Shown here: in pieces, positions 44,084-53,428 of the stretch | How the letters are laid out: each line of letters opens with the position of its first letter | Position numbering within the stretch: position 1 is the stretch's first letter | Source of the DNA: Arthrinium phaeospermum | Taxonomy: Eukaryota; Ascomycota; Sordariomycetes; Amphisphaeriales; Apiosporaceae | DNA: 64,000 nt | Direction: 5' to 3' | Assembly: GCA_006503535.1 (NCBI GenBank) | Contig: QYRS01000010.1 | Coordinates: 1,116,001 to 1,180,000, forward strand | Translations under genes and position numbers: made by a program | The notes under the pieces: generated by a model | Told to the model about the DNA's origin: nothing | What the model saw: only the letters and a program-made list of their open reading frames with translations | The model's database searches: none

Positions 44084-45270
44084 CTATAATCTGACGACCT
44101 CGCCGCCCTTTTTGACGGCACCACGGAATTTATCCTTAACCACGTTCCCCTTGACCACGGTCTCCTCAATGATCCCCTCAACGTCTTTGGGTTCTACACG
44201 GCCGTACCAGACGCCATGGCCCGCCAATGGGTGCGGCTCATTATCCTTGGCATTCAACCGAGGCGAGATGTATATAATCACATTGCCAGCAAATTTGTGG
44301 CCGCCAATATGACTAATAAGGCCAACCCTGGCGGTGGAGGGGGGTTCGTCGCCCACGGGGCCGGACAGAGACGGCGCGGTGACACTCTCGTCGATCACGG
44401 GACCACGCATCACCTCGTAGCCCTTCTTGGGTAGCTGCGCCTCAAACTCTTTCTGCAAGGCGGGGCCCATGATTCCGCAGCGCATATCGCGGCCGCCATG
44501 GCCGCAGACCAAGACGAGGACGTCCTGGACGTCGCGGACGCCGTACAGCAGGGGCCGGAACGCGTCCTTGCGCGTCAGGCGGTCCTTGTGGATGGGCGAC
44601 AGGCCGTCGTGCATGGGGTGCAATTTCTCGGGCAGCAGGTAGCCCTTGACCAGCGCGTGCACGGCGTCGAAGGAGACGCGCGGCAGGAAGGGCACGTACT
44701 GGAAGGACGGCAGCAGGTAGGCCGACGTCGTCTGCACCTCGGGCCGCCGCGAGATTGCGGACGGGAACGAGGCGTTGAGCACGGAGATGTGGTGGAAGGG
44801 CTACGCGGCGAGGAAGAAGGAGGGAGCACTTACCGTCAGCAATCTTGTCCCTTTCACTTGAATGGAGGATGTGAGAAAGGAGATGTTCGCATTTATGTAT
44901 GCCGGATGACCGGGGCGCCGGAGCACAAACTCACATCGCTATAGAGCCCGCCTCGACCCAGGAGCTCCTTCAGATCGGCCGCCAAGTTGTCGCCGCTGTT
45001 CTCTTCTTCGATGCGCGAAGGCCAATCGTCTTTGCCGGTACAGATGAGTAGTTGCTCTGCATAGCTAGCCATGACACCATTCAAGGGACTCGTATGATCT
45101 ATGGGGAGCCCCTCAGGCATAGCCGGAGTTTCGGCGCAGTCGCATGTTGGCGAAGGGCATGTAGGCACAGTATTGAGGAAGCGATAGGCAATAGCAGCAG
45201 ATGGTTGCGACGGCCGCTTTGCATATTTCCAGAGGCCTCCGCCCAGGGGACGGAATTGGCGGGTAAACAT
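44084..45270 (-). CDS. AIM32: AIM32-type mitochondrial thioredoxin-like [2Fe-2S] protein
   Basis: Two exons (45270-44935, 44800-44084) give 350 aa. A basic N-terminus suits mitochondrial import. CPSPTCDCAETPAMPEGLPIDH starts the conserved region, then exon 2 resumes with PFHHISVLNASFPS, exactly where the family continues. CGHGGRDMRCG and HIGGHKFAGNVIIYI are the sucrase/ferredoxin-like (Aim32) cluster-binding motifs with the expected Cys and His. Known role: redox-active Fe-S protein of the mitochondrial matrix and intermembrane space, linked to thiol redox balance of import machinery. The 134-nt intron contains a second GTAAGT, but splicing there would leave a stop codon in frame. The gene is divergent from CYC2 with only 363 bases between start codons. 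Confidence 0.88.
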
Positions 45271-45633
45271 GACGGTACAAGCCGTTGCCGGAACAGCCTG
45301 CAATTGATCAGAAAGAAAAAATCAAAGTGCTAGATCTGTAGAGAGAACCATCATGTTCTGCGGCGATGCGAATGGAATTGCGACCAGTCTTGTACTTATG
45401 GTGTCGCGCAGTCGCTGACGTAGCTCCGAGAGCGAATACTAAACCCCGAGCAAGGCGATCGATTAGCTGATAAGAGTCTCCTCGGACCCGCAGATAGCGC
45501 CGATTCGCAAAGCTTGGGGGATAGACTTAGATGTACCTTGGATGTACGTACCTAAATTTATACACTCAATTGATGACCGGCATACCCCCCGACCATTACT
45601 TACACCAGGCTCCAGGGCTTCAGGGCAGGCAGG
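45271..45633. promoter_or_regulatory. Shared bidirectional promoter region of AIM32 and CYC2
   Basis: Only 363 bases separate the divergent start codons of two mitochondrial redox genes, so the promoters must abut or overlap. I see no clear TATA element. Co-regulation is inferred from the spacing. Confidence 0.5.
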
Positions 45634-46944
45634 ATGAGAGGAGTTCGTAATTGCACAAGGTGCCTCTCGAATCTATCAGTTCAGGCGGTGAATCAACGCC
45701 AGTCTCTGCACTTGGCATCAAGCAAAGCTGCAAATACTATTTATCTGCAGCCGTTGCAAGGAAGAGCGCTCTCGACGTCCACATCAACACCGCGCAGCAA
45801 TAACTCCGCTACCCCTGAGCCAGTCCCCAAATCCAAGACCAAGCGTCGTCGGGGTGCTTTCGTGTATTCAATTGGCGCTGTTACGGGTCTCACGACCGCG
45901 TGGTATGCCTTTGCGTCTGGGAGCAAAGATGAGAGCCTCAACGATACCAGGTTCACGGCGTTCGATGTCGTCTCCAACGAGCCCGTCTCGCCAACCGCCT
46001 TCGTCCTGACTATATGCAGCCGGGACAGCGCGCTGGCCAAAAACTCGGCCAAGCTGAAGGCAGCGTGGGAGCACGGTCTGTGGTCGGTCGAGTTCAAGCA
46101 GCCGCAGCTGCAGATCGCGCGCCACTACACGCCCCTTCCGCCCCTGGAAGGCGAGGATGGCACCGAGGGGCAGCTGCGCTTCCTGGTTCGGAAGATGCAG
46201 GGCGGAGAAATGTCAAACTACCTGTCCAGAATGCATGTCGGCGATCAAGTTTGGTTACGAGGGCCGCATCATGGGTTCGACATTCCCAAGAGACTAGGAG
46301 ACGCCAGGGAGATCGTTTTCCTGGCGGGTGGGACAGGCATTGCTCCAGCTCTGCAAATGGTACACAAGATGTTGAATGCGCCCGTGAACGGTGCTGAAGA
46401 TTCCAAGCCTTCCATACGGATTCTTTGGGCGAATAGGAGAAGCGTCGACTGTGTGGCTCGAGACGAATTCCGGAGCAAACGAGAAGAAACTCACGGAACG
46501 CAGTCGGTATTCTTGCGCCAGATCTTGGAAATGAAGCGCAGACATGGCGACCAGTTCAGCATTGACTACTTTGTCGATGACGAGAAGAAGTTCATCGGCA
46601 TCAAAGATGTAGAGGCGGCACTGCGTAGCGCCAGTGCTACTAAGACAACATGGACGCTTCAACCAGCGAATAAGAGCTGCCGCTGGCACTCAGACAGGTT
46701 ACTCACCGCGTCCATGGACGAGGATGATGGACAAACGTCAGATGCTGCCTGTGCTTGCCCGCAAGGAAGAGCAGGACGCAAGATCGTGTGCGTTTCAGGC
46801 CCCGACGGGTTCATCGAGGCTTTTGCAGGGCCTAAGCGGTGGACTGGAGGCAGGGAGTTGCAGGGTCCAGTGCAAGGTGCCTTGGGGACAATCAAGCAGC
46901 AAAGCAAGGGGACTGTGGATGACTGGCTTGTCCTCAAGTTGTGA
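45634..46944 (+). CDS. CYC2: Mitochondrial flavoprotein reductase, Cyc2-like (cytochrome c import/heme-attachment factor)
   Basis: This single-exon gene encodes 436 aa. The first ~70 residues are Ser/Thr/Arg-rich, a mitochondrial presequence. One membrane segment follows (about 76-94, FVYSIGAVTGLTTAWYAFA). The remainder is a ferredoxin-reductase fold: RHYTPL at 163-168 binds FAD, GGEMSNYLSRMHVGDQVWLRGP is the second FAD motif, and GGTGIAP at 232-238 binds NAD(P)H. CVSGPDGF with a C-terminal aromatic/LKL end closes the domain. The terminal block FIEAFAGPKRW is characteristic of fungal Cyc2 relatives. Known role in yeast: an inner-membrane, intermembrane-space-facing flavoprotein that supports heme attachment to cytochrome c. 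A general cytochrome b5 reductase is a less likely alternative because of the anchor and the terminal block. Confidence 0.87.
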   Translation: MRGVRNCTRCLSNLSVQAVNQRQSLHLASSKAANTIYLQPLQGRALSTSTSTPRSNNSATPEPVPKSKTKRRRGAFVYSIGAVTGLTTAWYAFASGSKDESLNDTRFTAFDVVSNEPVSPTAFVLTICSRDSALAKNSAKLKAAWEHGLWSVEFKQPQLQIARHYTPLPPLEGEDGTEGQLRFLVRKMQGGEMSNYLSRMHVGDQVWLRGPHHGFDIPKRLGDAREIVFLAGGTGIAPALQMVHKMLNAPVNGAEDSKPSIRILWANRRSVDCVARDEFRSKREETHGTQSVFLRQILEMKRRHGDQFSIDYFVDDEKKFIGIKDVEAALRSASATKTTWTLQPANKSCRWHSDRLLTASMDEDDGQTSDAACACPQGRAGRKIVCVSGPDGFIEAFAGPKRWTGGRELQGPVQGALGTIKQQSKGTVDDWLVLKL

Positions 46945-47402
46945 TACGCTGTCTGCATAAATACTAGTATCTCCACTGGCTTGTATATGTATCTCGATAG
47001 GTCACATAAATACCAGACCTCTCATGATCGAGAATGACAACCTCCACTACAACAGTAGTCGTTAGTATTTCAGTGAGGACTATTCTCTACTTTCTGCTAC
47101 AAATCGATTTTCACTCTACTAAAGATGGTGACGATATCGGTTGCGACACAATACAACCACTCAAAGCGTCACTTGGCTTTAGTGTTGCTCATCATCAATA
47201 TTCAGTGCTAGATTATGTTTTCCAGTCGCAGACACATGGTGAATCAAGATGATACGCCGGGAGCACTTTTGGAATGTCTCGAGAACAGGATAAATACCCA
47301 TCGACGCTCCCCTTACTTCACCTGGATATGCAACCCCAAGATTTCAAGATCGCCACGATAATTTAGCAAGACACAACGAACCTGGTGTATCCCCTAAGCA
47401 AA
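46945..47402. other. Intergenic region
   Basis: This stretch is AT-rich with no gene. It holds the 3' flank of CYC2 and the promoter of the QAPS-repeat gene. Confidence 0.55.
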
Positions 47403-48659
47403 ATGTCCCGAGCCCCTAGCAGAGCACCAAGTAATGCCCCTTCCCAGGCTCCTTCCCAGGCTCCTTCCCAGGCTCCTTCCCAGGCTCCTTCCCAGGCTCC
47501 TTCCCAGGCTCCTTCCCAGGCTCCTTCCCAGGCCTCTTCCCGGGCTCCTTCCCAGGTCGATGCGTGGCTAGCCCTAACGAGTGCTCCCCCGCGGCCATCC
47601 AACTACAAACAGCCGACGGTGGCTACCATTCCCGAAGGATGCAGTAACGCAAACCCGGTCACCATCGCCCCGGCGTCCCAAGGCCTCCACCCGAGCACAT
47701 CTGCGAGCCATGCCCCAAGCCGCGCCCCCGGTTCGTCCTACTCGCGAGCCGGGCGGACGCTCACACCGAGCCTAGCAGCAGCAGCAACCTCCTCCCGCTA
47801 CCCGGGTTCCCTTGCCGGCGCCGGAGTCCCCACCCTCTCCGAAGCCCCCTCAGCGGCACCCAGCGCAGTCCCCACGCGTCAGAGCACGCAGCCGTCCATC
47901 TTGCCCGACGCCGACGACCTGCCCCTGCCGACGACCGTCGCGCCAGCGGGTAGCAGCACGACGACCCCGAAGAGCGCCCTGACGCACAGAGGTCAGGACA
48001 TCGACGCCGCCGCCGCCCCGACCATGATCCCGACCGCCAGCGGCGTGCCGATCGCGTCCAAGTACACGTCGCAGGCCGACATCGCGGCGGCGACGCGGCA
48101 GGCCAACTACTCGATGCTGGGGGAGGAGGAGCGCCGGCGGCAGGACCGGTGGGCCAAGGCCAAGGCCGACCAGTTTGCGCCTTGTCCCATGAACTACATG
48201 TGGGAGCGCCACGTTACTCGTGAGCCCCCCTTTCCTCACTTTCTTGTCCCAAGGAAACGGCTGATAGATGTTGTATCGCAGACCCAGGTTATAGGTGCAT
48301 CGGCGGGACACATTTCAGTAAGTTTCCTCCCCCTTTTACCGCATTGCTCTTCTTTCGTGTCTCTCGTGGAGGAAGGAGATTCTCCCAGGAGGCCTTCAGC
48401 CTTGCTTGCAAATAAACAAGTCCGAGCCCCCCAAAGAAAAGAGAAGATGGTACTTACTAGCATAACTACAGTGAGCGACCTGGCGTTGACCCAAGGTGAT
48501 CCAAGCCTTTACACCCGGATTCGTCCCCCTAGAAGCTTGCAAGGCCAGTACCTCCCCAATTGGAACGAGGGAATGATTCCCCATGGATTTTGGGGTCCAA
48601 TTAAGCCAATGGGTTGGGACAAAGAGGAGGAAGAGTGGATTTATCCCCCGTGGTGTTGA
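47403..48659 (+). CDS. Unrecognised protein with N-terminal QAPS tetrapeptide repeats and Cys/Trp-rich C-terminus
   Basis: I do not recognise this gene. My model has three exons (47403-48219, 48282-48317, 48472-48659) and 346 aa; all junctions keep phase 1. Residues 3-50 are twelve xAPS units (two RAPS, one NAPS, seven QAPS, one QASS, one RAPS). A long Ser/Thr/Pro/Ala-rich disordered region continues to about 235. The ordered part begins near NYSMLGEEERRRQDRW, followed by CPMNYMWERHVT. After the 36-nt micro-exon (HPGYRCIGGTHF) comes SDLALTQGDPSLY, ending in a Trp/Pro-rich tail (GFWGPIKPMGW, IYPPWC). There is no signal peptide or membrane segment. The frame also stays open across both proposed introns, so an unspliced reading to the same stop is possible. 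I prefer the spliced form because it yields the compact GYRCIGGTH block with standard GTGAGC and GTAAGT donors. Confidence 0.6.
   Translation: MSRAPSRAPSNAPSQAPSQAPSQAPSQAPSQAPSQAPSQAPSQASSRAPSQVDAWLALTSAPPRPSNYKQPTVATIPEGCSNANPVTIAPASQGLHPSTSASHAPSRAPGSSYSRAGRTLTPSLAAAATSSRYPGSLAGAGVPTLSEAPSAAPSAVPTRQSTQPSILPDADDLPLPTTVAPAGSSTTTPKSALTHRGQDIDAAAAPTMIPTASGVPIASKYTSQADIAAATRQANYSMLGEEERRRQDRWAKAKADQFAPCPMNYMWERHVTREPPFPHFLVPRKRLIDVVSQTQVIGASAGHISVSFLPLLPHCSSFVSLVEEGDSPRRPSALLANKQVRAPQRKEKMVLTSITTVSDLALTQGDPSLYTRIRPPRSLQGQYLPNWNEGMIPHGFWGPIKPMGWDKEEEEWIYPPWC
47409..47552 (+). repeat. 12-bp coding minisatellite (xAPS repeats)
   Basis: Twelve in-frame 12-base units lie head to tail; the central ones are near-identical copies of CAGGCTCCTTCC. 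The unit length of four codons lets copy number change without frameshift. The high identity suggests recent expansion by slippage or unequal exchange. Confidence 0.9.
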
Positions 48660-49148
48660 AAGAGCCGGTATTCATCGGTAACGATATGATGATAGGGGCC
48701 GGCGCCGCCACATGTACCTACGTAGGACTTACGCTAGACCGGGCTATTTGTCGTTCACCCATACGATGGCCAATATGTCGAATATCAAGAATGTGAGCTT
48801 CCCAGTATTGCTCTTGGACGGCGCGAAAAGTAACTCAACCACGCTCGAGTCAGGCTAATGAACAAAGTAAAAGAGGTTTTGAATTGTGGCGCCTAGTTGC
48901 CAAACCAACCTATGCCGCTCCATGTGTTGTGCCATTATTGTACATGCAGAAAATGCCCAGCCTGCAAGCTCTCTCCCCCTTCTTGTTCTGCCATAGGATA
49001 TTGTAGCGCCCTGTCTTTGTTTCAACCCAGTCCCGATCTATACTGATCGTGCCCGTCGAAACACAGCCACAATTTCCAACTGTCTGTTTATTTGTTTGTA
49101 GTAACCGGCTCCCCGGCGGTCTCGTACCTGGTGAAAATAACGACAAAT
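48660..49148. other. Convergent 3' intergenic region
   Basis: The QAPS-repeat gene and VPS68 converge here. No gene or repeat is visible. Confidence 0.55.
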
Positions 49149-49765
49149 TTATAGGGCGAGGTTGTACGAGTACTCGTCCTCCATGTTCTGGCTGAGCCAG
49201 AGGACGACGCTGCTCAGGCCGACCAGCCCGTTGGCGACGACGTTCTCGACGCCCATGGTGAGGGCGGGCCACTCGACCTGGGGGACGACGAACTTGAGGA
49301 CGAAGACGGTGACGCCGCCGGCCATGCCGCCGGCGAGGGAGGCGAAGCCCAGGAAGAGCACCACGCGGGCCTTCCACGCGACGCCGCTGCCGCTGTAGGA
49401 GAAGGAGTCGGCCGACAGGCGCGCCTTCTCGACGCTGTTGATGATGAGCATGCCCAGCGAGCTGAAGATGAGCGGCAGCCAGTCGATGAAGGTCACGTGG
49501 ACGTCGGAGCCGTTGTGGGGGGACTTGGACCAGACGGCGGCGTCGAGGAGGACGTAGAAGGCAAGGGAGAACTATAGAGAGGAATTGAGTTAGCGAGCGG
49601 CCTCCTCGGCGTTTGCGGCTCTTTGGTTTGGAGCGCAGTAGTAATGCTGAAGGGACAGAGCAGGAGTCATACCAGAGCGCCAGCGCTATAGACACCTGCG
49701 TTGCGAACCCAGGCGCTGTTCATCCATTGCGGCTTGCTGAACTTCCACAGGCGATCATCCTCCAT
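49149..49765 (-). CDS. VPS68: Vps68/TMEM50-like (UPF0220) membrane protein
   Basis: Two exons (49765-49673, 49571-49149) give 171 aa. The intron uses GTATGA and TAG in phase 0. The N-terminus reads WMNSAWVRNAGVYSAGAL, followed after the intron by FSLAFYVLLDAAVW, the first membrane segment. TFIDWLPLIFSSLGMLIINSV, the charged loop, VVLFLGFASLAGGMAGG and the last segment give four membrane spans. This is the UPF0220 family: yeast Vps68 and human TMEM50A/B. Vps68 works with Vps55 in endosome-to-vacuole trafficking. The protein is of usual length for the family. No regulatory feature is clear. Confidence 0.92.
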
Positions 49766-50553
49766 TGTCGCGGCGGTCGGACGGTCGTCGGGCTCGTCGG
49801 GGAGAGGGAAGGTTTAATTATACAAGTCGGAGTAGTGATCCGGTCGGACAAATCCCCGGGGGTTTGCTGGAAGGTGTAGGATAGAAGATGGCGTCGTTGG
49901 TGGTGAAGTCGCAATTGTACGCGCAAAGATTCCGATGGCTAGGCTGAAGCTCCCGGAACGACAGGGTCGAGGTGTGGTGAGCTCAAGGGCGTCGGGCAGA
50001 GCTGGATGACGAACGGGTGTGGGTCATAGCGTCTGAGCTGGCTGACGGACCAACCATCACGTGCGCTACAGCGCCTGGCGCCTGGGGTAGCTGTTGAAAC
50101 ACCCCTGCCTGACAGCAACATGCCCGATCAGTCCCTGGCAATTTGTATGTATTCATTCTTTTGGTGGTTTCTCATCGATGCCCATCATAGGGGAGTCTTC
50201 ATTTATGACTGACCAAACACAATTGCGTCAGTGCAACTACCACCGTCTGTAACAGGTTGCTCTTCGAGTGTGTTGGTCGACCAAGCATCGGGTTGCACAC
50301 CTGCACTCACTTGAACTTACCTACCTTGTCACATGCTAAATACCCATGTTCGTCTCTCATTAAGCACACCATATATAGTACTTCGCTTTACGGAGTACAT
50401 CCTACACACCTATGTAATAAATGAAGCATCTTGCTACAGAAGGCGGGCTGGACTCTTGTAAGACACAACGTACCACCGACACGGCGACGAAGAGGATCGC
50501 ACGATTGGGCAGGTTCCTGGCGCAAACTACCTCAACAACCCATCCTCATTCCG
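49766..50553. other. Intergenic region
   Basis: This contains the VPS68 promoter and the 3' flank of the SnoaL-like gene, both on the minus strand. A CT/TA-rich stretch runs through 50330-50420. No further gene is seen. Confidence 0.55.
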
Positions 50554-51400
50554 TCACATCCTCATGTCTTGCATCGTAGCATGACTTGACGCGTTGTCTA
50601 GTAGTGATGCAGCGGCAACCAATGGGCCCTGTAGTCGGATGGATGAGTGTCGTCAGCAAAGCTACTTTAGAGACATGAGCGAGGGAAAGAACTTACCGTG
50701 TAAACAAGGTTTCGGTTCGTTATCCTCCACCCATCCTCTCCGCCTTGCTGCTCCCACGTATCCTGGTATTGCCCGTACGCTATTACTACATTTTCAGGAC
50801 CCGTCATTGCCTCGGGCCCCGTCCCAGGCGTCAGGAAGTGCGACGCCGTATAGTAAGTGATCGAGATGGCCGACGTGGGGTTGCCTTGATCCGTTAGGAT
50901 GCGATATCTCAGCATCACCAGGTGGTGTTCGGGATGAGGGAATAATTGGTAGGGGGGATGCTGTGTATGTACTTACAAATTTGTATGAACTGTGTACCAT
51001 ATGTGTGCTGGGTGCCTTTGAACATAGTGAGTGAGTCCTGGAGCTTATCCCTGATGGCCTGCCGGCCCTCCAGCACCCCCAACGGATATGAGTAGTTGGC
51101 GCGCGCACCCTCGCTGAAGATGCGGTCAAAGGCCGAGAAGGTCCGGGTGTCAATAGCAAAGGGGTACGAAGCCAGCTTGTTGCGAATCGCCGACTCGGCG
51201 GCCAAGTCAGAGGCCGCGCTCGGAGCCTGGAGAGTCTGGACCAGCTCAGAGAGAGGCACAGGGCCTGGAGATATGTTGGGGCATGGCGGCGAAGGAGAGG
51301 CGGAGGAAGCTATGTCAGGATCAAGGCCGTATCCTGGCTGGCTGAACAGTGTCGCCAATAAAAACAAGGAGAAGAATACGAAGGAGGTCAGGCTCGGCAT
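50554..51400 (-). CDS. Secreted SnoaL-like (NTF2-fold) protein
   Basis: Three exons (51400-50977, 50884-50697, 50628-50554) give 228 aa. Residues 1-25 are a strong signal peptide (LTSFVFFSLFLLATLFSQ). The SnoaL-like fold includes the helix with LVQTLQ, the strand around TRTFSAFDRIFSEGA, and HTYGTQFIQI. After intron 1 come SAISITYYTASHF and GQYQDTWEQQGGEDGW, then RITNRNLVYT joined to GPLV by intron 2. Intron 1 has donor GTAAGT, branch CTAAC and the unusual acceptor AAG; other acceptors break the frame or give a stop. Such proteins are often annotated as polyketide cyclase-like, but most bind unknown ligands. No biosynthetic gene cluster surrounds it, so a cyclase role is unsupported. Sequons NIS and NYS fit secretion. 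Confidence 0.78.
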
Positions 51401-53428
51401 CGTGGAAAGTCAGCTGCGCAAGTAGGGGCCTCAATTCACCAACGTTGGAAGCAAGGAGTCAGTCAGGATCAGATCTGCTTGCAGTACAGCGCAATATGGC
51501 CCTCATGCCGAATTCACCAATACGACGCCAGCCGATGCCAGGACCAGCTTAGCTTTCTTCTTGCGTATCACGAAGGAGCTAAGGCAGGAGGATAAGGACG
51601 CCACGCGGCATTCTCCGAAGCAGGGAGGCCGGCCGACCGGATGTCATCCCTACCTACATAGTCTAATTACGATCAACCTACCATCTAATAATATCTTGGG
51701 GTTCACGGCCAGCTTTGTTTCGGTTGGTTCAGAACACGGCGCAGCTGCTTGAGCCGCAAACGAGCCTTCGGAGCCGCAAGGTCCTGCATTACGAACCTTG
51801 TCTGAATAGGGGCATTGGTAGGCATCTCTCGGAGTGGTTGGTTTCCATTAGAAACCAGGTACACAGCCTGGTAATTCCCTTCCTTGATGGTAGAAATCGT
51901 GTTCTCAGAACCCGATAAACTAGATGCAAGGCAACTCGTGGCCGTGGTAGCAAAGTTGGGTGCCTTCAGCCCGATGGAGACCAAGGACCCGGGCCGACTG
52001 CCTACAGGAGCATCTAGAGATCAAGGACTGTTTGTGATTACCTCATTACGAAGTCGAAGTCTACTTGTTTGCATCCGAACCAGGCGACTCGCTAAGCCCC
52101 CTTGACCAGCACCACGCACACGAAGCCATGATCGCACCTTGTCTCCCCTCGCTCCGCCTCTTCGTGGTCCAGGAAAAGAGCCAAGCCGGCAGCAGCGGCG
52201 ACTGTAAGCAAACGGACCTCGTCCCTCGCCGCTCGCGTTGCCGTTGCAGCCAGACGGCGGCAACGCCAGTCTTACTACCATCTCGTCGACGACGACGACG
52301 ACGACGACGACGGGGCGACGTTTGTCGGAAGAGGCACCCTCAGCAGTACGGCCAAGCCGGGAAAGGGTTCCGAGGCGGCTAACACCGCCAGCGCCGGGGA
52401 ACTATCGCTCGAGAGCATTCCGATGAGCTTGAGGTATGGTAAAGACCAAGATCGGGAAAGAAGGAGGGGTGGGCAAGAAGAATCAGAACAGCGGCTTGGC
52501 CAGTCGCCAACTCTTACAAGTTTACCTGTAGACAGGCCAGTCATGGCTGAAAGACAAAATCTAGATCTTCTTAGTTGCCCCATCAAGCCCAGGCACGTCA
52601 GTGAATCAAAAATAGGGGCATGTAGCCTACAGAAGAGCCCGAAGTTCGGTGAGCTTCCGCAAGCAGTAGACAGAGAAAAATAGGACATTGCGGTCCGGAT
52701 CCAGATACCGCATAAGACGCTGGTATAATTAAATCACAGCTGGGCTAAAAAATTCATGAATGTTTAGAATTCAGGCAATATGGGTGCTCTATTAATGGCA
52801 GCAAAGCCCTCTGTGCACCCCTATCGAGTATTCCGCAATGCAGGCCACCTTAATCGTACTACAATGTGTCTCGTGATATGGCGAGACTATGTGCCGCCCC
52901 TCAACGCCTATGCGGAAATTCATCACTCCGTAAACGCCAGTGCGTGACCTGGACGGCCCATCATTCTGGTCTTGTTCCAAAGTCATCGCGTTGTGATACA
53001 TGCAGAGCACAGATGTCGTGGCTCGTAAACTTGCTGCTTCATCTTCAACCCCCAAGAAGAACACTTATCTAAAGCATCCCGAGACGACTGAAGACAAGAA
53101 GCTGCATTTATAATTCGTAGTAAATGGTCGAAGGCGCAAAACGTGGGTATTAATACAACACTATGGCCGAGTCGTTTTCGGCCAAGAAAACACACCAAAT
53201 CATCGTTGTTGGCAGTTGGGTGAGTCCAAATTCGATATGCTGCCCTGATCCTGGCTGTCATGGGATAACCAATGCCAATCCTGAGAAGAACTTGGATAGA
53301 CATATTGCGGTTGGATAGTAATTATAAGCCATTCCGAAGACAACTGACAATGCGGGCATTGACAGCCCCGGGACCGGATTGGAGCAATATCAAACTCGGT
53401 TTGTGGGTAGTTGTAGTTGTGCACCGGA
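51401..53428. other. Intergenic region with one uncertain open frame
   Basis: No gene is firmly supported in these 2 kb. The best candidate is an ATG-less open stretch at 52132-52683 (listed separately). A minus-strand frame around 51703-51984 has protein-like composition but no start context or partner exon. Confidence 0.45.
52132..52683 (+). other. Open frame with Asp8 tract, possible gene remnant or terminal exon
   Basis: The frame is open for 183 codons between stops, with its first ATG only at 52423. It encodes a basic stretch (for example RRRQRQSYYHLV), then eight Asp from a GAC run at 52288-52311, then ATFVGRGTLSST and a charged C-terminus. It could be the last exon of a gene whose earlier exons I cannot place, a decayed gene, or chance. 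The opposite strand is also open over much of it. Confidence 0.2.

Noticed and set aside
44801..44934. Extra mini-exon inside the AIM32 intron ending at an internal GTAAGT
   Set aside because: Inclusion would bring a stop codon directly after the first exon; the simple join restores the family sequence.
47409..47552. Regular short repeats resembling a CRISPR array
   Set aside because: The units are contiguous 12-mers without spacers and are in frame within a coding region, so they are a minisatellite.
51703..51984. Minus-strand frame with protein-like composition upstream of the SnoaL-like gene
   Set aside because: No upstream ATG context or exon could be joined to it, and no family was recognised.
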